64,000 nt of DNA, taken from positions 682,001 through 746,000 of the forward strand of contig NZ_JAMBNV010000001.1 of the NCBI RefSeq assembly GCF_023715245.1. The letters are read 5' to 3'. The translations under genes were made by a program, and so were the position numbers. Source of the DNA: Sporosarcina luteola. GTDB taxonomy: Bacteria > Bacillota > Bacilli > Bacillales_A > Planococcaceae. Under the pieces are notes generated by a model. It searched no databases, was not told the origin of the DNA, and saw only the letters and a program-made list of their open reading frames with translations. Each line of letters starts with the position of its first letter. The stretch's first letter is position 1. This document shows, in pieces, positions 32,721 through 41,939 of the stretch.

Positions 32721-32751
32721 AACGGCCCTTTCCGAACTGGAAAGGGCCGTT
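32721..32751 (+). terminator. Hairpin after the C40 peptidase gene
   Basis: A 13-bp perfect stem AACGGCCCTTTCC/GGAAAGGGCCGTT with a 5-nt loop. The U-run is almost absent, and repeat array 3 begins at once. Confidence 0.7.
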
Positions 32752-32815
32752 CCGCGCTCAAAGCGTTAGGTTTCGCGCTCAAAACGAAAGGTTCCGCGTC
32801 CGAAGCACAAATCCG
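32751..32815. repeat. Degenerate tandem repeat array 3, core CGCG(C/T)(T/C)CAAAGC, 3 units
   Basis: CGCGCTC, CGCGCTC and CGCGTCC begin at 32753, 32774 and 32795, spaced by exactly 21 nt. The core matches array 1 at 243-345. Confidence 0.7.
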
Positions 32816-32883
32816 ATTTGCTCTTCCAGTTCTACATTCCGGTGCTAAGCATTATAGTATAACAACGCCATGGGAGGGATGCT

Positions 32884-33804
32884 GTGTTAATTGATGGGGT
32901 ATTTGCAGGTGGCGGATTGAAGGGGTTTGCTTTGGTCGGTGCGTATCAGGCATTGGAGGAGAAGGGGTATCGTTTCAAGAGGGTGGCGGGGACGAGTGCC
33001 GGAGCGATCCTCGCGTGCTTCATTGCCGCAGGATATACGGGCAAAGAAATCGAGCAGATGATGCAGGAAGAGGATTTGAAATTATTGCTCGATCCCCGAA
33101 AGATGATTCTTCCAATACCATTCATGAAATGGCTGCTGCTCTATTTGCGCATGGGTCTTTATCAAGGAAATGCCCTCGAGGACTGGTTCTTTGAAAAGCT
33201 GTCGGCAAAAGGGATTTACAATTTTGCGGATTTGCCAGAAGGATCGCTTAAACTGGTGGCGTCAGATCTGACAAACGGAAAAATGATTGTACTGCCCGAC
33301 GACCTCGTCCACTATGGCATCGAGCCGGGAATGTTTTCAATTGCGCGCGCGCTTCGGATGAGCTGTTCTATTCCGTTTTTCTTTGAACCGGTCCGTTTTA
33401 AGGCACCTACTGGAGAAACGATCGTTGTCGATGGTGGGGTGCTAAGCAATTTCCCGATGTGGATTTTCGATGATGCGGAAGGCAGGCGGGAGCGCCCATT
33501 GATTGGCATGAAGCTGAGCCATCGGAAAGATCAGATGGGCGGCAAGGAAATCAGCAATGCACTCAACTTGTTCGAAGCATTGTTTTCCACGATGAAGAAC
33601 GCGCACGACGACCGTTATATTTCTCGAAAGCACGAAAAGGAAATCATATTTATACCGGTCGAGCAATACAGCGCGACACAATTCAATATGGAGGACGAAC
33701 AGAAAGATGCACTCATGTCGATCGGAAAGTCTCGTGCAAATGAGTTTCTAAGAACTTGGCCTCATTCAATGGAAGGAACCCGGAAATACAGAATGATTGT
33801 CTAA
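32884..33804 (+). CDS. Patatin-like phospholipase (RssA/YqhO-like)
   Basis: 306 residues, GTG start behind GGGAGGG. It has the oxyanion-hole glycines GGGLKGF (about 9-15), the nucleophile serine in GTSAG (about 39-43) and the catalytic Asp in VDGGVLSNFP (about 183). No signal peptide, so it is a cytoplasmic or membrane-associated lipid acyl hydrolase. Physiological substrate is unknown. Convergent with the second P60 gene across a bidirectional terminator. Confidence 0.9.
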   Translation: MLIDGVFAGGGLKGFALVGAYQALEEKGYRFKRVAGTSAGAILACFIAAGYTGKEIEQMMQEEDLKLLLDPRKMILPIPFMKWLLLYLRMGLYQGNALEDWFFEKLSAKGIYNFADLPEGSLKLVASDLTNGKMIVLPDDLVHYGIEPGMFSIARALRMSCSIPFFFEPVRFKAPTGETIVVDGGVLSNFPMWIFDDAEGRRERPLIGMKLSHRKDQMGGKEISNALNLFEALFSTMKNAHDDRYISRKHEKEIIFIPVEQYSATQFNMEDEQKDALMSIGKSRANEFLRTWPHSMEGTRKYRMIV

Positions 33805-33810
33805 AGCTAA

Positions 33811-33845
33811 AAAAACCGCCTGCACGTTAGTGTGCAAGCGGTTTT
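33811..33845. terminator. Bidirectional terminator between patatin and P60 genes
   Basis: Stem AAACCGC-TGCAC/GTGCA-GCGGTTT with one bulge on each arm; T-runs on both strands. Confidence 0.85.
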
Positions 33846-33852
33846 GCTTATA

Positions 33853-34545
33853 TTATAATCTTTTGAAGCTGTGGAATTTCGATTTCCAATAGCTATTGTT
33901 CAAGCTTACGACTTGAGATTGCTTTCCACCGGCATGGACGAACTTGTTGTTGCCGACGTAAATGCCAACGTGGGAAATCCCTTTACGGTACGTGTTTTGG
34001 AAGAATACCAAATCTCCCGGTTGCGGCTTGCTCACTTTTTTCGATTGCGCGTATTGTCCTAATGTATCACGGGCAACCGATTTGCCGGATTGCTTATAGA
34101 CGTATTGAACGAAACCGCTGCAGTCGAACCCTTTTGTAGTCGTTCCGCCAAAACGATAAGGAATGCCTGTCATTCCAGTTGCACGTTTTACAACTTTGTC
34201 TGAAAGGGCGACATTCGTATTGCTTTTCGCTACTGTTACTGATTGCTTTGTCAATAAAGTGCTGAGTGCCCAGCCTGTTTTGCCATTCACTTTTACTTGG
34301 TACCATACTTCTTTGCCGACTTTCTTTTCGCTGACGTAAGTGGCTTTTGTACCTTTTTTCGCTAATAAAACAATTTTATGGTTTGTTCCTGCTCCGGAAC
34401 GGATATTTACATTGTAAGCTGTCGAATATGTTCCTGTATGTGCTGATACGGATTGTGATGAAGGAGCACTTGCCTCCGCATCTGCTGCCGTAAATCCAAA
34501 TGCCAATGAACCTGCTACGAATAACGATAAAGCAACTTTCTTCAC
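33853..34545 (-). CDS. Secreted SH3-NlpC/P60 peptidoglycan endopeptidase
   Basis: 230 residues, GTG start with GGGG at 6-7 nt. Signal peptide 1-28 (MKKVALSLFVAGSLAFGFTAADAEA). One bacterial SH3 domain (about 38-100; NVNIRSGAGTNHKIV, WYQVKVNGKTGWAL), then the C40 domain (about 118-230) with FDCSGFVQYVY (nucleophile Cys), SHVGIYVGNNKFVHAGG (catalytic His and third His). It resembles the cell-separation hydrolases of Bacillus but uses SH3 instead of LysM for wall binding. Probably a DL-endopeptidase acting in growth or separation. Confidence 0.9.
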   Translation of the reverse strand: MKKVALSLFVAGSLAFGFTAADAEASAPSSQSVSAHTGTYSTAYNVNIRSGAGTNHKIVLLAKKGTKATYVSEKKVGKEVWYQVKVNGKTGWALSTLLTKQSVTVAKSNTNVALSDKVVKRATGMTGIPYRFGGTTTKGFDCSGFVQYVYKQSGKSVARDTLGQYAQSKKVSKPQPGDLVFFQNTYRKGISHVGIYVGNNKFVHAGGKQSQVVSLNNSYWKSKFHSFKRL

Positions 34546-34673
34546 ACTATTCCCCTATCTACCATTATCTCTATGGTTTAAGATTTTATATTGTCCTGCT
34601 GATCACTATTCCAATTGTAGAGACCCAATGTTACAAGACAGGGGCAATGATATTACAAAAGTGTTACAGCGAT

Positions 34674-34786
34674 ATGACAATTCCTTAATAAAAGTAGATA
34701 ATAGAAATAGAGGTTAGTATTTCACATATAATACTCCGAAATGAATAAAAGCGGCCAAATGGGTGATTCATCCATTTGGCCTTTTT
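34674..34786 (+). ncRNA. Possible small RNA or orphan terminator
   Basis: A canonical terminator (GGCCAAATGG 34753-34762 / CCATTTGGCC 34772-34781, then TTTTT) stands in a 484-nt gap with no upstream plus-strand gene. A weak promoter-like pair (ATGACA near 34673 and GATAAT about 17 nt on) would give a transcript of about 80 nt. The terminator is clear; the RNA itself is only a suggestion. From 34787 to 34918 I see nothing. Confidence 0.3.
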
Positions 34787-34918
34787 AGTTGAGGGATGAG
34801 AATGGATGCACTTTTGAAAGGGGTGCTTCATTTTAAGGGGCGGTCTTTTTGTGTAGGGCTCCGCAAAGTCCATTCTTTTTACTTTAGGTCCTATTCCTAA
34901 AATCAGCCTTAACTACCC

Positions 34919-34965
34919 TGAAATTAAATATCAAAAATAGTTTAATAATTTAAAAGGTAATTTCA
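34919..34965. promoter_or_regulatory. Inverted repeat TGAAATTA-N31-TAATTTCA before the peptidoglycan-salvage operon
   Basis: Perfect 8-bp arms at 34919-34926 and 34958-34965 in an A+T-rich promoter region. The half-site TAATTTCA recurs at 41980-41987 before anmK. It is a candidate operator for the RpiR/MurR-type regulator encoded at 49851. Confidence 0.4.
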
Positions 34966-35029
34966 AAGCTTCGTCGAATCTCTATTGGTAGCAACGAAAA
35001 TACCATTAATAGAGAGGGTGAGTGATTGG

Positions 35030-36604
35030 ATGAAAGTCCTGAAGTATGCGGCAGCTGCCCTGATGGCGTGCACATTATGTTTTCAAGGGATAGGAGGGAA
35101 CTCAGCATCTGCACAAACCGGTGATGATCCAACAATCCGCATCGGGGTCGTGCAGAGCGTCGGTTCATTGACTGTCGGCGGGCAAGGATCATTTGAATTG
35201 ATTGACAAGTATACGGGCGAGGTTTTGTTTACCGGAAATGATGAAGAAGTGTTCGTGGAACTGGGCTCCGCAGCTACTGTTCAAACCCATTACCGATTGC
35301 AAGTTGCATTCACGACGAGTCAAGTATATTTAGATGATTGGCTTCGACGGGCGCACGCCGAAGGGTATCGGACGTACGTCGAAGACTATAACGGCGGTTG
35401 GCGTTTGTATCTCGGAGAATCTCCGACGGATGCATCCTTTGCAGTACGGACCGCATTCAAAGATGAAGTAGTTGCCAAAGGATTGGCAGCAAGTGACGCA
35501 TTTTGGAAAGTGGTGACGATTGCTGAAGGCGAAACACAATTGAAAGTGACAAAAAACGGAAAGGAAAAGGAAACTTCAAATCCAGTTCAACTCGTGGCTT
35601 CGTCAGGGTTTGTCACAATCAACGGGCAAACGTACCGGGGTCTCGCTGAAGTCGGTTTCAATAGTAGCGGAACGTTGGCGGGCATCAATGAATTGAGCAT
35701 CGAGCATTATTTGTACGGTGTCGTCCCGCGTGAGCTCCCACCAGTTCCTTATGCGGAAGTCGAAGCGCAAAAAGCACAGGCGATTGCTGCGCGTACGTAC
35801 GCTTTATCCAATATGGGCAAGCGGAGCGCGGACGGCTATGATCTTTTGCCGACGACTTCCGATCAAGTCTATGGCGGATTCGGAGCGGAACATCCGATTT
35901 CCAATGAAGCTGTAGACGGAACTAGAGGGATTGTCGCCACATATGAAGGCAAGCTCATTACAGCAGTTTTCCATTCGACGAGCGGAGGATTTACGGCGAA
36001 CAATGAGGATGTATGGACTGCCGAAGCGACTCCTTATTTGAGGGCAAAGCATGTCGGGCAGAAAGGGAACGATTTGAAATACGTCCCGGCGCTGGATATT
36101 TACAAGAAGAACGGCAGCGGCGAATCTTTGCGTGAAGTTAAGTCGGGGGATTTCGAGGTCGATTGGTCCAAATATTATCGTTGGCATTTCGAATGGACAG
36201 CAGATGAAATCAGTGAAATCGTGGGAACCTACTTCAATGCAGAAGTCGGCCGAGTGTTGGAGATCAATGTGACAGAACGCTCCAGCTCAGGTCGCGCGGC
36301 TGTCATTGAATTCGTCACTGAAAATGGCACGTTTTACGAATACAAAGACCGCATCCGCTGGGCACTCCAATATATTAATGCGAATGGCACGCCAGCAGTT
36401 TTGTTAAGTACGTTGTTCATCATCGAGCCTATCAAGGATGAGGAAACGGAAGAGACTATCGGTTATAAAGTGGACGGCGGGGGATGGGGTCATGGCGTCG
36501 GAATGTCCCAAGTTGGAGCAGTCGGAATGGCTGAAAAAGGATATACGTATGATGTGATTCTGAAGCATTTCTACACGGGAATCGATTTAGAGACTAGATA
36601 TTAA
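35030..36604 (+). CDS. Secreted SpoIID/LytB-domain protein (probable lytic transglycosylase)
   Basis: 524 residues from ATG 35030, behind GAGAGGGTGAG; the longer open frame has no site. Signal peptide 1-29 (MKVLKYAAAALMACTLCFQ...SASA). The SpoIID domain spans about 200-515: IEHYLYGVVPRELP with the conserved catalytic Glu, AQAIAARTYAL, TTSDQVYGG, FHSTSGGFT, and the closing GGGWGHGVGMSQVGAVGMA. SpoIID-type enzymes cleave glycan strands without water, leaving 1,6-anhydro-MurNAc ends. As first gene of the salvage cluster, which also carries anmK, it may create the anhydro-sugars that AnmK uses. Confidence 0.85.
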   Translation: MKVLKYAAAALMACTLCFQGIGGNSASAQTGDDPTIRIGVVQSVGSLTVGGQGSFELIDKYTGEVLFTGNDEEVFVELGSAATVQTHYRLQVAFTTSQVYLDDWLRRAHAEGYRTYVEDYNGGWRLYLGESPTDASFAVRTAFKDEVVAKGLAASDAFWKVVTIAEGETQLKVTKNGKEKETSNPVQLVASSGFVTINGQTYRGLAEVGFNSSGTLAGINELSIEHYLYGVVPRELPPVPYAEVEAQKAQAIAARTYALSNMGKRSADGYDLLPTTSDQVYGGFGAEHPISNEAVDGTRGIVATYEGKLITAVFHSTSGGFTANNEDVWTAEATPYLRAKHVGQKGNDLKYVPALDIYKKNGSGESLREVKSGDFEVDWSKYYRWHFEWTADEISEIVGTYFNAEVGRVLEINVTERSSSGRAAVIEFVTENGTFYEYKDRIRWALQYINANGTPAVLLSTLFIIEPIKDEETEETIGYKVDGGGWGHGVGMSQVGAVGMAEKGYTYDVILKHFYTGIDLETRY

Positions 36605-36634
36605 TTCATCATTGAAAAAGGCGGTAGTCAGCAA

Positions 36635-37618
36635 ATGTATGTATTAGGAATTGACGGCGGGGGCACCAGGACGACGGGGATTGTTGCCGATGAACTTGGA
36701 AACGTTTACATGCATGCGGTAACCGGACGGAGCAATCCGAACACGTTGCAGCAGTCAGAATTCGAAGAAGTGCTTTGCGGATTGACGAAGGAGTTGAAAA
36801 AGCAGAACGAAACCATTTTCGCTCAACTGTCCGTCTGTTTTGCAGGCATTGCGGGTGTCGGGGAAAGTGGACGCGATGCGGAAGTGGCAGCTCTGTTGGC
36901 TCGAGGGCTGCCAGACGGAACGATAGTCACCGTCCGCAATGATGCGTTCAATGCACTGTATTCCGGCACGCTCGGCGGACCTGGCATCGTCCAGATTGCC
37001 GGTACTGGCGCTGTCACATTAGGCATTAATGAAGATGGCGAAATCGCCCGTTCAGGCGGTTGGGGTTATTTATTTGATGATGAAGGAAGCGGGTTTTATT
37101 TAGGGAATGAAGCGTTGAAAGCGGTCTTCCGTTCTTTTGATAATCGCGGCGCGGGCACAAGCTTAACGGATCGGGTCACGGAGTATTTTGCTGTACAAAA
37201 CGTCCCGGATATTATTGCAAAAGTATACGGAAACGAACACCCGCGTTCGGTCGTCGCGCCTCTTGCACGCCTAGTCATGCAGGAGGCCAAGACGAATGAC
37301 GCCGTTTCGAAATGGATAGTAGAGAAGGCGTGCAAGGAAATGATGCATTCCATCGAAGCTTGCCATCGTCGTTTATTCGATGAAAATCATCAGACAGCGA
37401 TCATCCTGTCTGGAGGCGTTTTCACTGATGAGAAGCTGTTTATCTCGCGGTTCCGAGAGCTGGCCCGTCATTCCATTCCGAATGCCACTTTCCAAACGAC
37501 TCAAGTACTGCCTGTCGGAGGGGCGGTGCTTGCGGGGTTAGCGGTAAAGCAAACGGCCATCAATCCGGGATTCGTCAACTGGATGAATGAACAGCTTCAA
37601 GAGAAGGTGACGCCATGA
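36635..37618 (+). CDS. BadF/BadG/BcrA/BcrD-type sugar kinase (GlcNAc/MurNAc kinase, MurK-like)
   Basis: 327 residues. ASKHA fold: phosphate-1 GIDGGGTRTTGIVAD (about 5-19), adenosine/phosphate-2 segment IVQIAGTGAVTLGI, WGYLFDDEGSGFYLG, and VGGAVLAGLA at the end. This is the GlcNAc-kinase-like branch, which includes the clostridial kinase MurK acting on MurNAc and GlcNAc. Since the cluster imports its sugars by an ABC system and not a PTS, a kinase is needed to make MurNAc-6-P for MurQ and GlcNAc-6-P for NagA. It overlaps the GNAT gene by 4 nt. Confidence 0.85.
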   Translation: MYVLGIDGGGTRTTGIVADELGNVYMHAVTGRSNPNTLQQSEFEEVLCGLTKELKKQNETIFAQLSVCFAGIAGVGESGRDAEVAALLARGLPDGTIVTVRNDAFNALYSGTLGGPGIVQIAGTGAVTLGINEDGEIARSGGWGYLFDDEGSGFYLGNEALKAVFRSFDNRGAGTSLTDRVTEYFAVQNVPDIIAKVYGNEHPRSVVAPLARLVMQEAKTNDAVSKWIVEKACKEMMHSIEACHRRLFDENHQTAIILSGGVFTDEKLFISRFRELARHSIPNATFQTTQVLPVGGAVLAGLAVKQTAINPGFVNWMNEQLQEKVTP

Positions 37619-38568
37619 CTGTCGTGCCTTTATCTGAAATTCATGTCTCTGATATTGTCAGGCTGTGGAATGAGGAAATCGGCGATCGTTTTCCAATGAG
37701 CATCTCGTTATGGAACCAAAATACAACAACGGAGCCGAATGTGCTTCAAGAAGGCTCGCTCGCCGTCGTTGAGGGAGGAAAGCTGCGCGGAATCATCATA
37801 GTGAAGCGGTATATGGAAAAGCTTGACGTCCGGATGCCGGAGACGGTCGGATGGATTCAATGCATGCTTGTCGAAAAGTCGTTCCGTAACGAAGGGATCG
37901 GTTCGGAACTTCTAAAAAAGGGGGAACAGGCACTCATTAACGCCGGAGTCGATGAAATCCGATTAGGGCGTGATCCGAGGCATTACTTCCCAGGTATCCC
38001 GCTTGAAGACAAAGCAACAATCAGTTGGTTTGAAAAGCGAGGATACGTCACAGGCGAGGTTGAAACGGATTTGATAAAGGATGTAAGCGGTGGGGAGCTC
38101 TATAAGCTGATGAACCCGAGCGAGCATTATCGTCTGTTGACGAAAAAAGACATTCCTTTGCTGCTGCATTTTTTGGAACGCGTCTTTCCAGGCAGATGGC
38201 ATTATGAAGCAGTTCACTACGAAATGATTGGCGGTACGGGAAGGGAGTTCATGGGGTTTTTCGTGGATGGTGAATTGAAAGGATTCTGCCGGCTGAATGA
38301 TCCGCAGTCTCCAGTCATTGCGCAAAATGTCTATTGGTCGGCATTATGCGACGGAGAGATGGGAGGCATCGGCCCTTTAGGGATTGACCGAAAAATCCGC
38401 GGGAATCATTTTGGAATCGATTTAGTGAAGGCGGCGGCGAATGAATTGATTAGTAGGGGCGTGACGGACATCGTAATCGATTGGACCCAGCTCATCACAT
38501 TCTATGAAAAGCTCGGATTTACCACTTGGAAACAGTATCAGTCGATGGCGAAAAAAGTGGGAGTGTGA
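37615..38568 (+). CDS. Tandem-GNAT acetyltransferase A
   Basis: 317 residues, start overlapping the kinase stop (ATGA). Two GNAT halves: the first (about 1-165) has the acetyl-CoA loop region VEKSFRNEGIGSELLKKGEQAL; the second (about 170-315) has IDRKIRGNHFGIDLVKAAANELI, with a poorer loop, and YEKLGFTTWKQYQSM at the end. The acceptor is unknown. A paralogue of the same length and layout is at 48881. Being fixed between a sugar kinase and an amidase-like gene, it may acetylate a muropeptide sugar or amino group; that is inference. Confidence 0.75.
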   Translation: MTVVPLSEIHVSDIVRLWNEEIGDRFPMSISLWNQNTTTEPNVLQEGSLAVVEGGKLRGIIIVKRYMEKLDVRMPETVGWIQCMLVEKSFRNEGIGSELLKKGEQALINAGVDEIRLGRDPRHYFPGIPLEDKATISWFEKRGYVTGEVETDLIKDVSGGELYKLMNPSEHYRLLTKKDIPLLLHFLERVFPGRWHYEAVHYEMIGGTGREFMGFFVDGELKGFCRLNDPQSPVIAQNVYWSALCDGEMGGIGPLGIDRKIRGNHFGIDLVKAAANELISRGVTDIVIDWTQLITFYEKLGFTTWKQYQSMAKKVGV

Positions 38569-38573
38569 AATGA

Positions 38574-39623
38574 ATGAGAGAAATGGTGCGGACGTTTTTG
38601 CAGCGGGAAATCGACCTGCAGGTGACACCGGGTGCAGTTATTCGTGTCCGGCATAAAGGGGAAATCGTTCTAGACGAGACAGTTGGGACGAATAGTTTGG
38701 AAGATGACCGTGTTCCGATATCGAACAGCCATCTGTTCGATATGGCCTCGTTGACGAAGGTGATGGTGACGTTGCCCGCCATCCTGCAAATATGTGAAAC
38801 GGGCGAAATCCATTTGCATGATAAGGTTGCGATGTTCATCCCTTCCTTCCAAAAGCACGGGAAAGAAAGCGTAACGATCAAGCAGCTGCTCACCCACTCT
38901 TCAGGATTGACTGCACATCGGCCATTTTTCGAAAGAAGGCTATCGGCGGTTGATGTACTGAAGGAAATCGTAGAGGAAAAGCTGGAATATGCACCGGATA
39001 CAGATGTCGTCTATAGCGATCTTGGGTTCATTCTCCTGATGGAAATTATCGAAAAGGTTACCGGGCAGAAGATTGACGAATATGCCAAGCAGCATTTGTT
39101 CGGACCGATGGGAATGAAGAATACGGGATATAAACCGGCAATTGAGCGGCAACGGTATGCGCCGACCGAGTATTACGACCATTTGCAAGATCATAAGTAT
39201 GGCATCGTCCATGATGATAATACGGAATTCATGGGCGGAATAAGCTGCCATGCAGGATTGTTTTCGACGATGGAGGACCTTTCCGTTTTCACAAAGATGC
39301 TTGAGAATGACGGAATGCATGAAGGGAAGAAAATATTAGATCCGTATTGGCTTGCGGTCTCACGGCGGAATTTTACGCCGTTTGCCGACGAAAGCAGAGG
39401 TCTCGGATGGCAATTGAAAGGGGGTGGGGCGAGTCCGGCAGGTGATTTAATGTCGCAAGGTACGTATGGACATACGGGATTCACCGGAACTAGCTTCTAT
39501 ATCGATCCGGAAAGGGAATTGACGGTCATGCTGCTGACGAACCGGGTTTATTTCGGACGACATCTCGCCATGCTGCGCTTGCGGCCCCGCTTACATAATA
39601 TCATCTATACATCATTGTTCTGA
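38574..39623 (+). CDS. Serine beta-lactamase-family hydrolase, AmiE-like, cytoplasmic
   Basis: 349 residues. Class C/DD-peptidase fold: SxxK in MASLTKVM (about 60-63), YSD in VVYSDLGFI (about 146-148) and HTG in YGHTGFTGTSF near the C-terminus. B. subtilis AmiE (YbbE), a MurNAc-L-Ala amidase in the murQRP-amiE-nagZ-namZ cluster, belongs to the same family, so removal of the stem peptide from MurNAc is the likely role. Unlike AmiE, the protein starts MREMVRTFLQ without any signal peptide, which places it in the cytosol. An esterase cannot be excluded. Confidence 0.82.
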   Translation: MREMVRTFLQREIDLQVTPGAVIRVRHKGEIVLDETVGTNSLEDDRVPISNSHLFDMASLTKVMVTLPAILQICETGEIHLHDKVAMFIPSFQKHGKESVTIKQLLTHSSGLTAHRPFFERRLSAVDVLKEIVEEKLEYAPDTDVVYSDLGFILLMEIIEKVTGQKIDEYAKQHLFGPMGMKNTGYKPAIERQRYAPTEYYDHLQDHKYGIVHDDNTEFMGGISCHAGLFSTMEDLSVFTKMLENDGMHEGKKILDPYWLAVSRRNFTPFADESRGLGWQLKGGGASPAGDLMSQGTYGHTGFTGTSFYIDPERELTVMLLTNRVYFGRHLAMLRLRPRLHNIIYTSLF

Positions 39624-39638
39624 TAGGGGGAAATTGAT

Positions 39639-40346
39639 ATGCAGAGTGTCTTAATTGTCGGAGCGCATTGCGGGGATGGGGAAATCCAGGCTGGAGCAAT
39701 CGCCCATAAATATGCGCAAGCGGGGTATCGGGTGACGTTCCTTCATTTGACAGCCGGAGAGAAGGGGGCACCGCCACATTTGGACGTGGAAGCTTACCGC
39801 CAGCAAAAGATCCGCGAGGCTGAGAAAGCAGCGGCGATTTTAGGCGGAACGAGCATCACACTTGCGCACCGGGATGCCGAGTTGACATTCAATGAAGAAA
39901 TCGTTAAAGAAGTGGCGACGATTTTTCGGCGGGAGAAGCCGGAATTCGTCATTACACATTGGGAAAACAGCATGCATCCTGATCATGCACTTTGCCAAAA
40001 GATTGTACAGGATGCATGGCTGAAAGCTTCCCTGCCCGGATTCGATCTTGATGGACTGCCGCCGCACGGTTTGCGACGCGTGTTCCATAGTGAAAACTGG
40101 GAAGATATGGACGGGTATGAGCCGGACATTTACGTCGATGTGACGGATTCATTCGACGTCTATTTGGAGGCGTTATCCTGTTATTGGTTCATTATGAATT
40201 CTACGAGCTTCCGTTACTACGATTATTATAAGGCGCTTGGAACGATGCGCGGCTGTTTGGCTCGCACGACGTATGCGCAGACATTGAAGAACTCGAGTGG
40301 GCTGAATGTGAGAAGGGAAGGACATATTCCTGGATTCCCTATTTAA
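39639..40346 (+). CDS. PIG-L-family deacetylase with altered metal/base motif
   Basis: 235 residues, ATG behind GGGGGAAATTG. PIG-L/LmbE fold: N-terminal VLIVGAHCGDGEIQAGA, where classical members have AHPDDE; second metal motif HWENSMHPDHALCQ. The zinc ligands His and Asp (AHxxD) and the later His are kept, but the first Asp of the DD pair, taken as general base in MshB/BshB, is Gly here. Related proteins deacetylate GlcNAc moieties (bacillithiol, mycothiol). In this cluster an N-acetylated muropeptide sugar is the likely substrate, but the motif change makes activity uncertain. Confidence 0.75.
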   Translation: MQSVLIVGAHCGDGEIQAGAIAHKYAQAGYRVTFLHLTAGEKGAPPHLDVEAYRQQKIREAEKAAAILGGTSITLAHRDAELTFNEEIVKEVATIFRREKPEFVITHWENSMHPDHALCQKIVQDAWLKASLPGFDLDGLPPHGLRRVFHSENWEDMDGYEPDIYVDVTDSFDVYLEALSCYWFIMNSTSFRYYDYYKALGTMRGCLARTTYAQTLKNSSGLNVRREGHIPGFPI

Positions 40347-40376
40347 GGACAAAAAGAGTTTAAGAGGGGGAGCATC

Positions 40377-41939
40377 ATGAATTTGCAAAAGAAGGTTGGC
40401 CGATTACTGATCGCCGGATTCAAAGGCATAACGATGTCGGAAGAAATTAAACATATGATACACACATATCATATTGGAGGAATCATCCTGTTCGGGAGGA
40501 ATATCGGCACGCCTGAAGAAATCCTCGCCTTGACGAACAGCCTCCAAGCGGAAGCGAGGAAGGCCGGGTATGAAACCCCTTTGCTCATCTGCATCGATCA
40601 GGAAAATGGCGTTGTCAGGCGATTGGGCGAAGGGGCGACGATTATCCCTGGAGCAATGCTGCTCGGAGCGACACATGAATCAACGAACGCAAGGAAAGCG
40701 GGCTTCATGACCGGAAAGGAATTGAAAGCGCTCGGGATCAACTGGAATTTGGCGCCTGTCGTGGACGTAAACAATAATCCGGAAAATCCCGTCATCGGCG
40801 TCCGTTCTTTCGGGGAAATTCCTGTTGACGTTGCAGAAATGGCGAAGAATTCCATGCTTGGCATGCAGGAGGCAGGGGTCATGACGACATTGAAGCATTT
40901 CCCGGGTCACGGCGATACGAGCGTCGATTCCCATCTTGACTTGCCGGTAATTAATCATGAACTTGAGAGGTTACATGCTGTTGAACTCGTGCCATTCAAG
41001 GAATGCATGGCGGCTGGAGCGGATGCCATCATGAGTGCACATGTCTATTTTCCGGCTTTGGAGAAAAAGGAGAATGTACCGGCGACGTTATCACACTCGG
41101 TCATGACGGGACTTCTCCGGGAAGAGCTTGGATTCGATGGCGTCATTACGACGGACTGCATGGAAATGGACGCGATTGCGAAGAGAATCGGCACGGTGGA
41201 AGGGTGTGTGCAGGCGGTCGAGGCGGGGGTGGACTTCGTCATGGTGTCCCATTTGCATCATCTGCAGGAGCAGGCGATACTCCGATTGGCGGAAGCTGTC
41301 GAGAGCGGTCGGATTTCCGATCGGCGGATTGATGAATCGATAGAAAGGATCGAAAAACTCGCGCGGAAGTACACGTCATGGGAAGAAATCGATTCGAACA
41401 ACACAGTTGCTGAATTTGTCGGCTCCCAGAAACATCATGATGAAATGAAAGAGATTTACCAACAAGGTATAACGGAAGTGAAAGGTCCAGAGATTCCAAT
41501 CGAACCGGATGACCGTGTACTTCTCATCCATCCGAAAAACGAATACGCGATGATGGTGGAGGATAAACGATATGCGACGTTGACGATGGCGGAGCAATTG
41601 AAAAAGATTCACGGGAACGTTGTATCGGTGGAGGTCGATAAGGAAACTCCGGATGATGTCGACATAAAAGGCCTCGCGAACGAGTATGACCATATCGTCG
41701 TACTGACGTTGAATGCAGATAAGCATGAAAATCAACGGCAACTCGTCAATGAATTATTGGCTAGCGGAAAGCCGGTCGATGTCATTGCGGTCCGTTCGCC
41801 GTATGACGCTGCGTTTTTCCCGAATGCGAATCGGGTGATCTGCACATACGAGTTTACGGAATCGGCGTTTGAAGTCGTCGCTGCGTATTTGACAGAAAAA
41901 ACATCCATCAATGGTAGGTTACCAGTAACTATTGAATGA
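40377..41939 (+). CDS. nagZ: Beta-N-acetylhexosaminidase NagZ (GH3), cytoplasmic form
   Basis: 520 residues, ATG behind GAGGGGGAGC. The GH3 barrel (about 1-340) has CIDQENGVVRRLGEG, NWNLAPVVDVNNNP, the NagZ signature KHFPGHGDTSVDSHLDLP (about 167-184; Asp-His dyad), and the nucleophile Asp in DGVITTDCMEMDAI. A C-terminal alpha/beta domain (about 380-520) follows, as in Bacillus NagZ. It removes non-reducing GlcNAc from GlcNAc-MurNAc(-peptide). No signal peptide, whereas B. subtilis NagZ is exported, so the disaccharide must be cleaved after import. Confidence 0.92.
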   Translation: MNLQKKVGRLLIAGFKGITMSEEIKHMIHTYHIGGIILFGRNIGTPEEILALTNSLQAEARKAGYETPLLICIDQENGVVRRLGEGATIIPGAMLLGATHESTNARKAGFMTGKELKALGINWNLAPVVDVNNNPENPVIGVRSFGEIPVDVAEMAKNSMLGMQEAGVMTTLKHFPGHGDTSVDSHLDLPVINHELERLHAVELVPFKECMAAGADAIMSAHVYFPALEKKENVPATLSHSVMTGLLREELGFDGVITTDCMEMDAIAKRIGTVEGCVQAVEAGVDFVMVSHLHHLQEQAILRLAEAVESGRISDRRIDESIERIEKLARKYTSWEEIDSNNTVAEFVGSQKHHDEMKEIYQQGITEVKGPEIPIEPDDRVLLIHPKNEYAMMVEDKRYATLTMAEQLKKIHGNVVSVEVDKETPDDVDIKGLANEYDHIVVLTLNADKHENQRQLVNELLASGKPVDVIAVRSPYDAAFFPNANRVICTYEFTESAFEVVAAYLTEKTSINGRLPVTIE

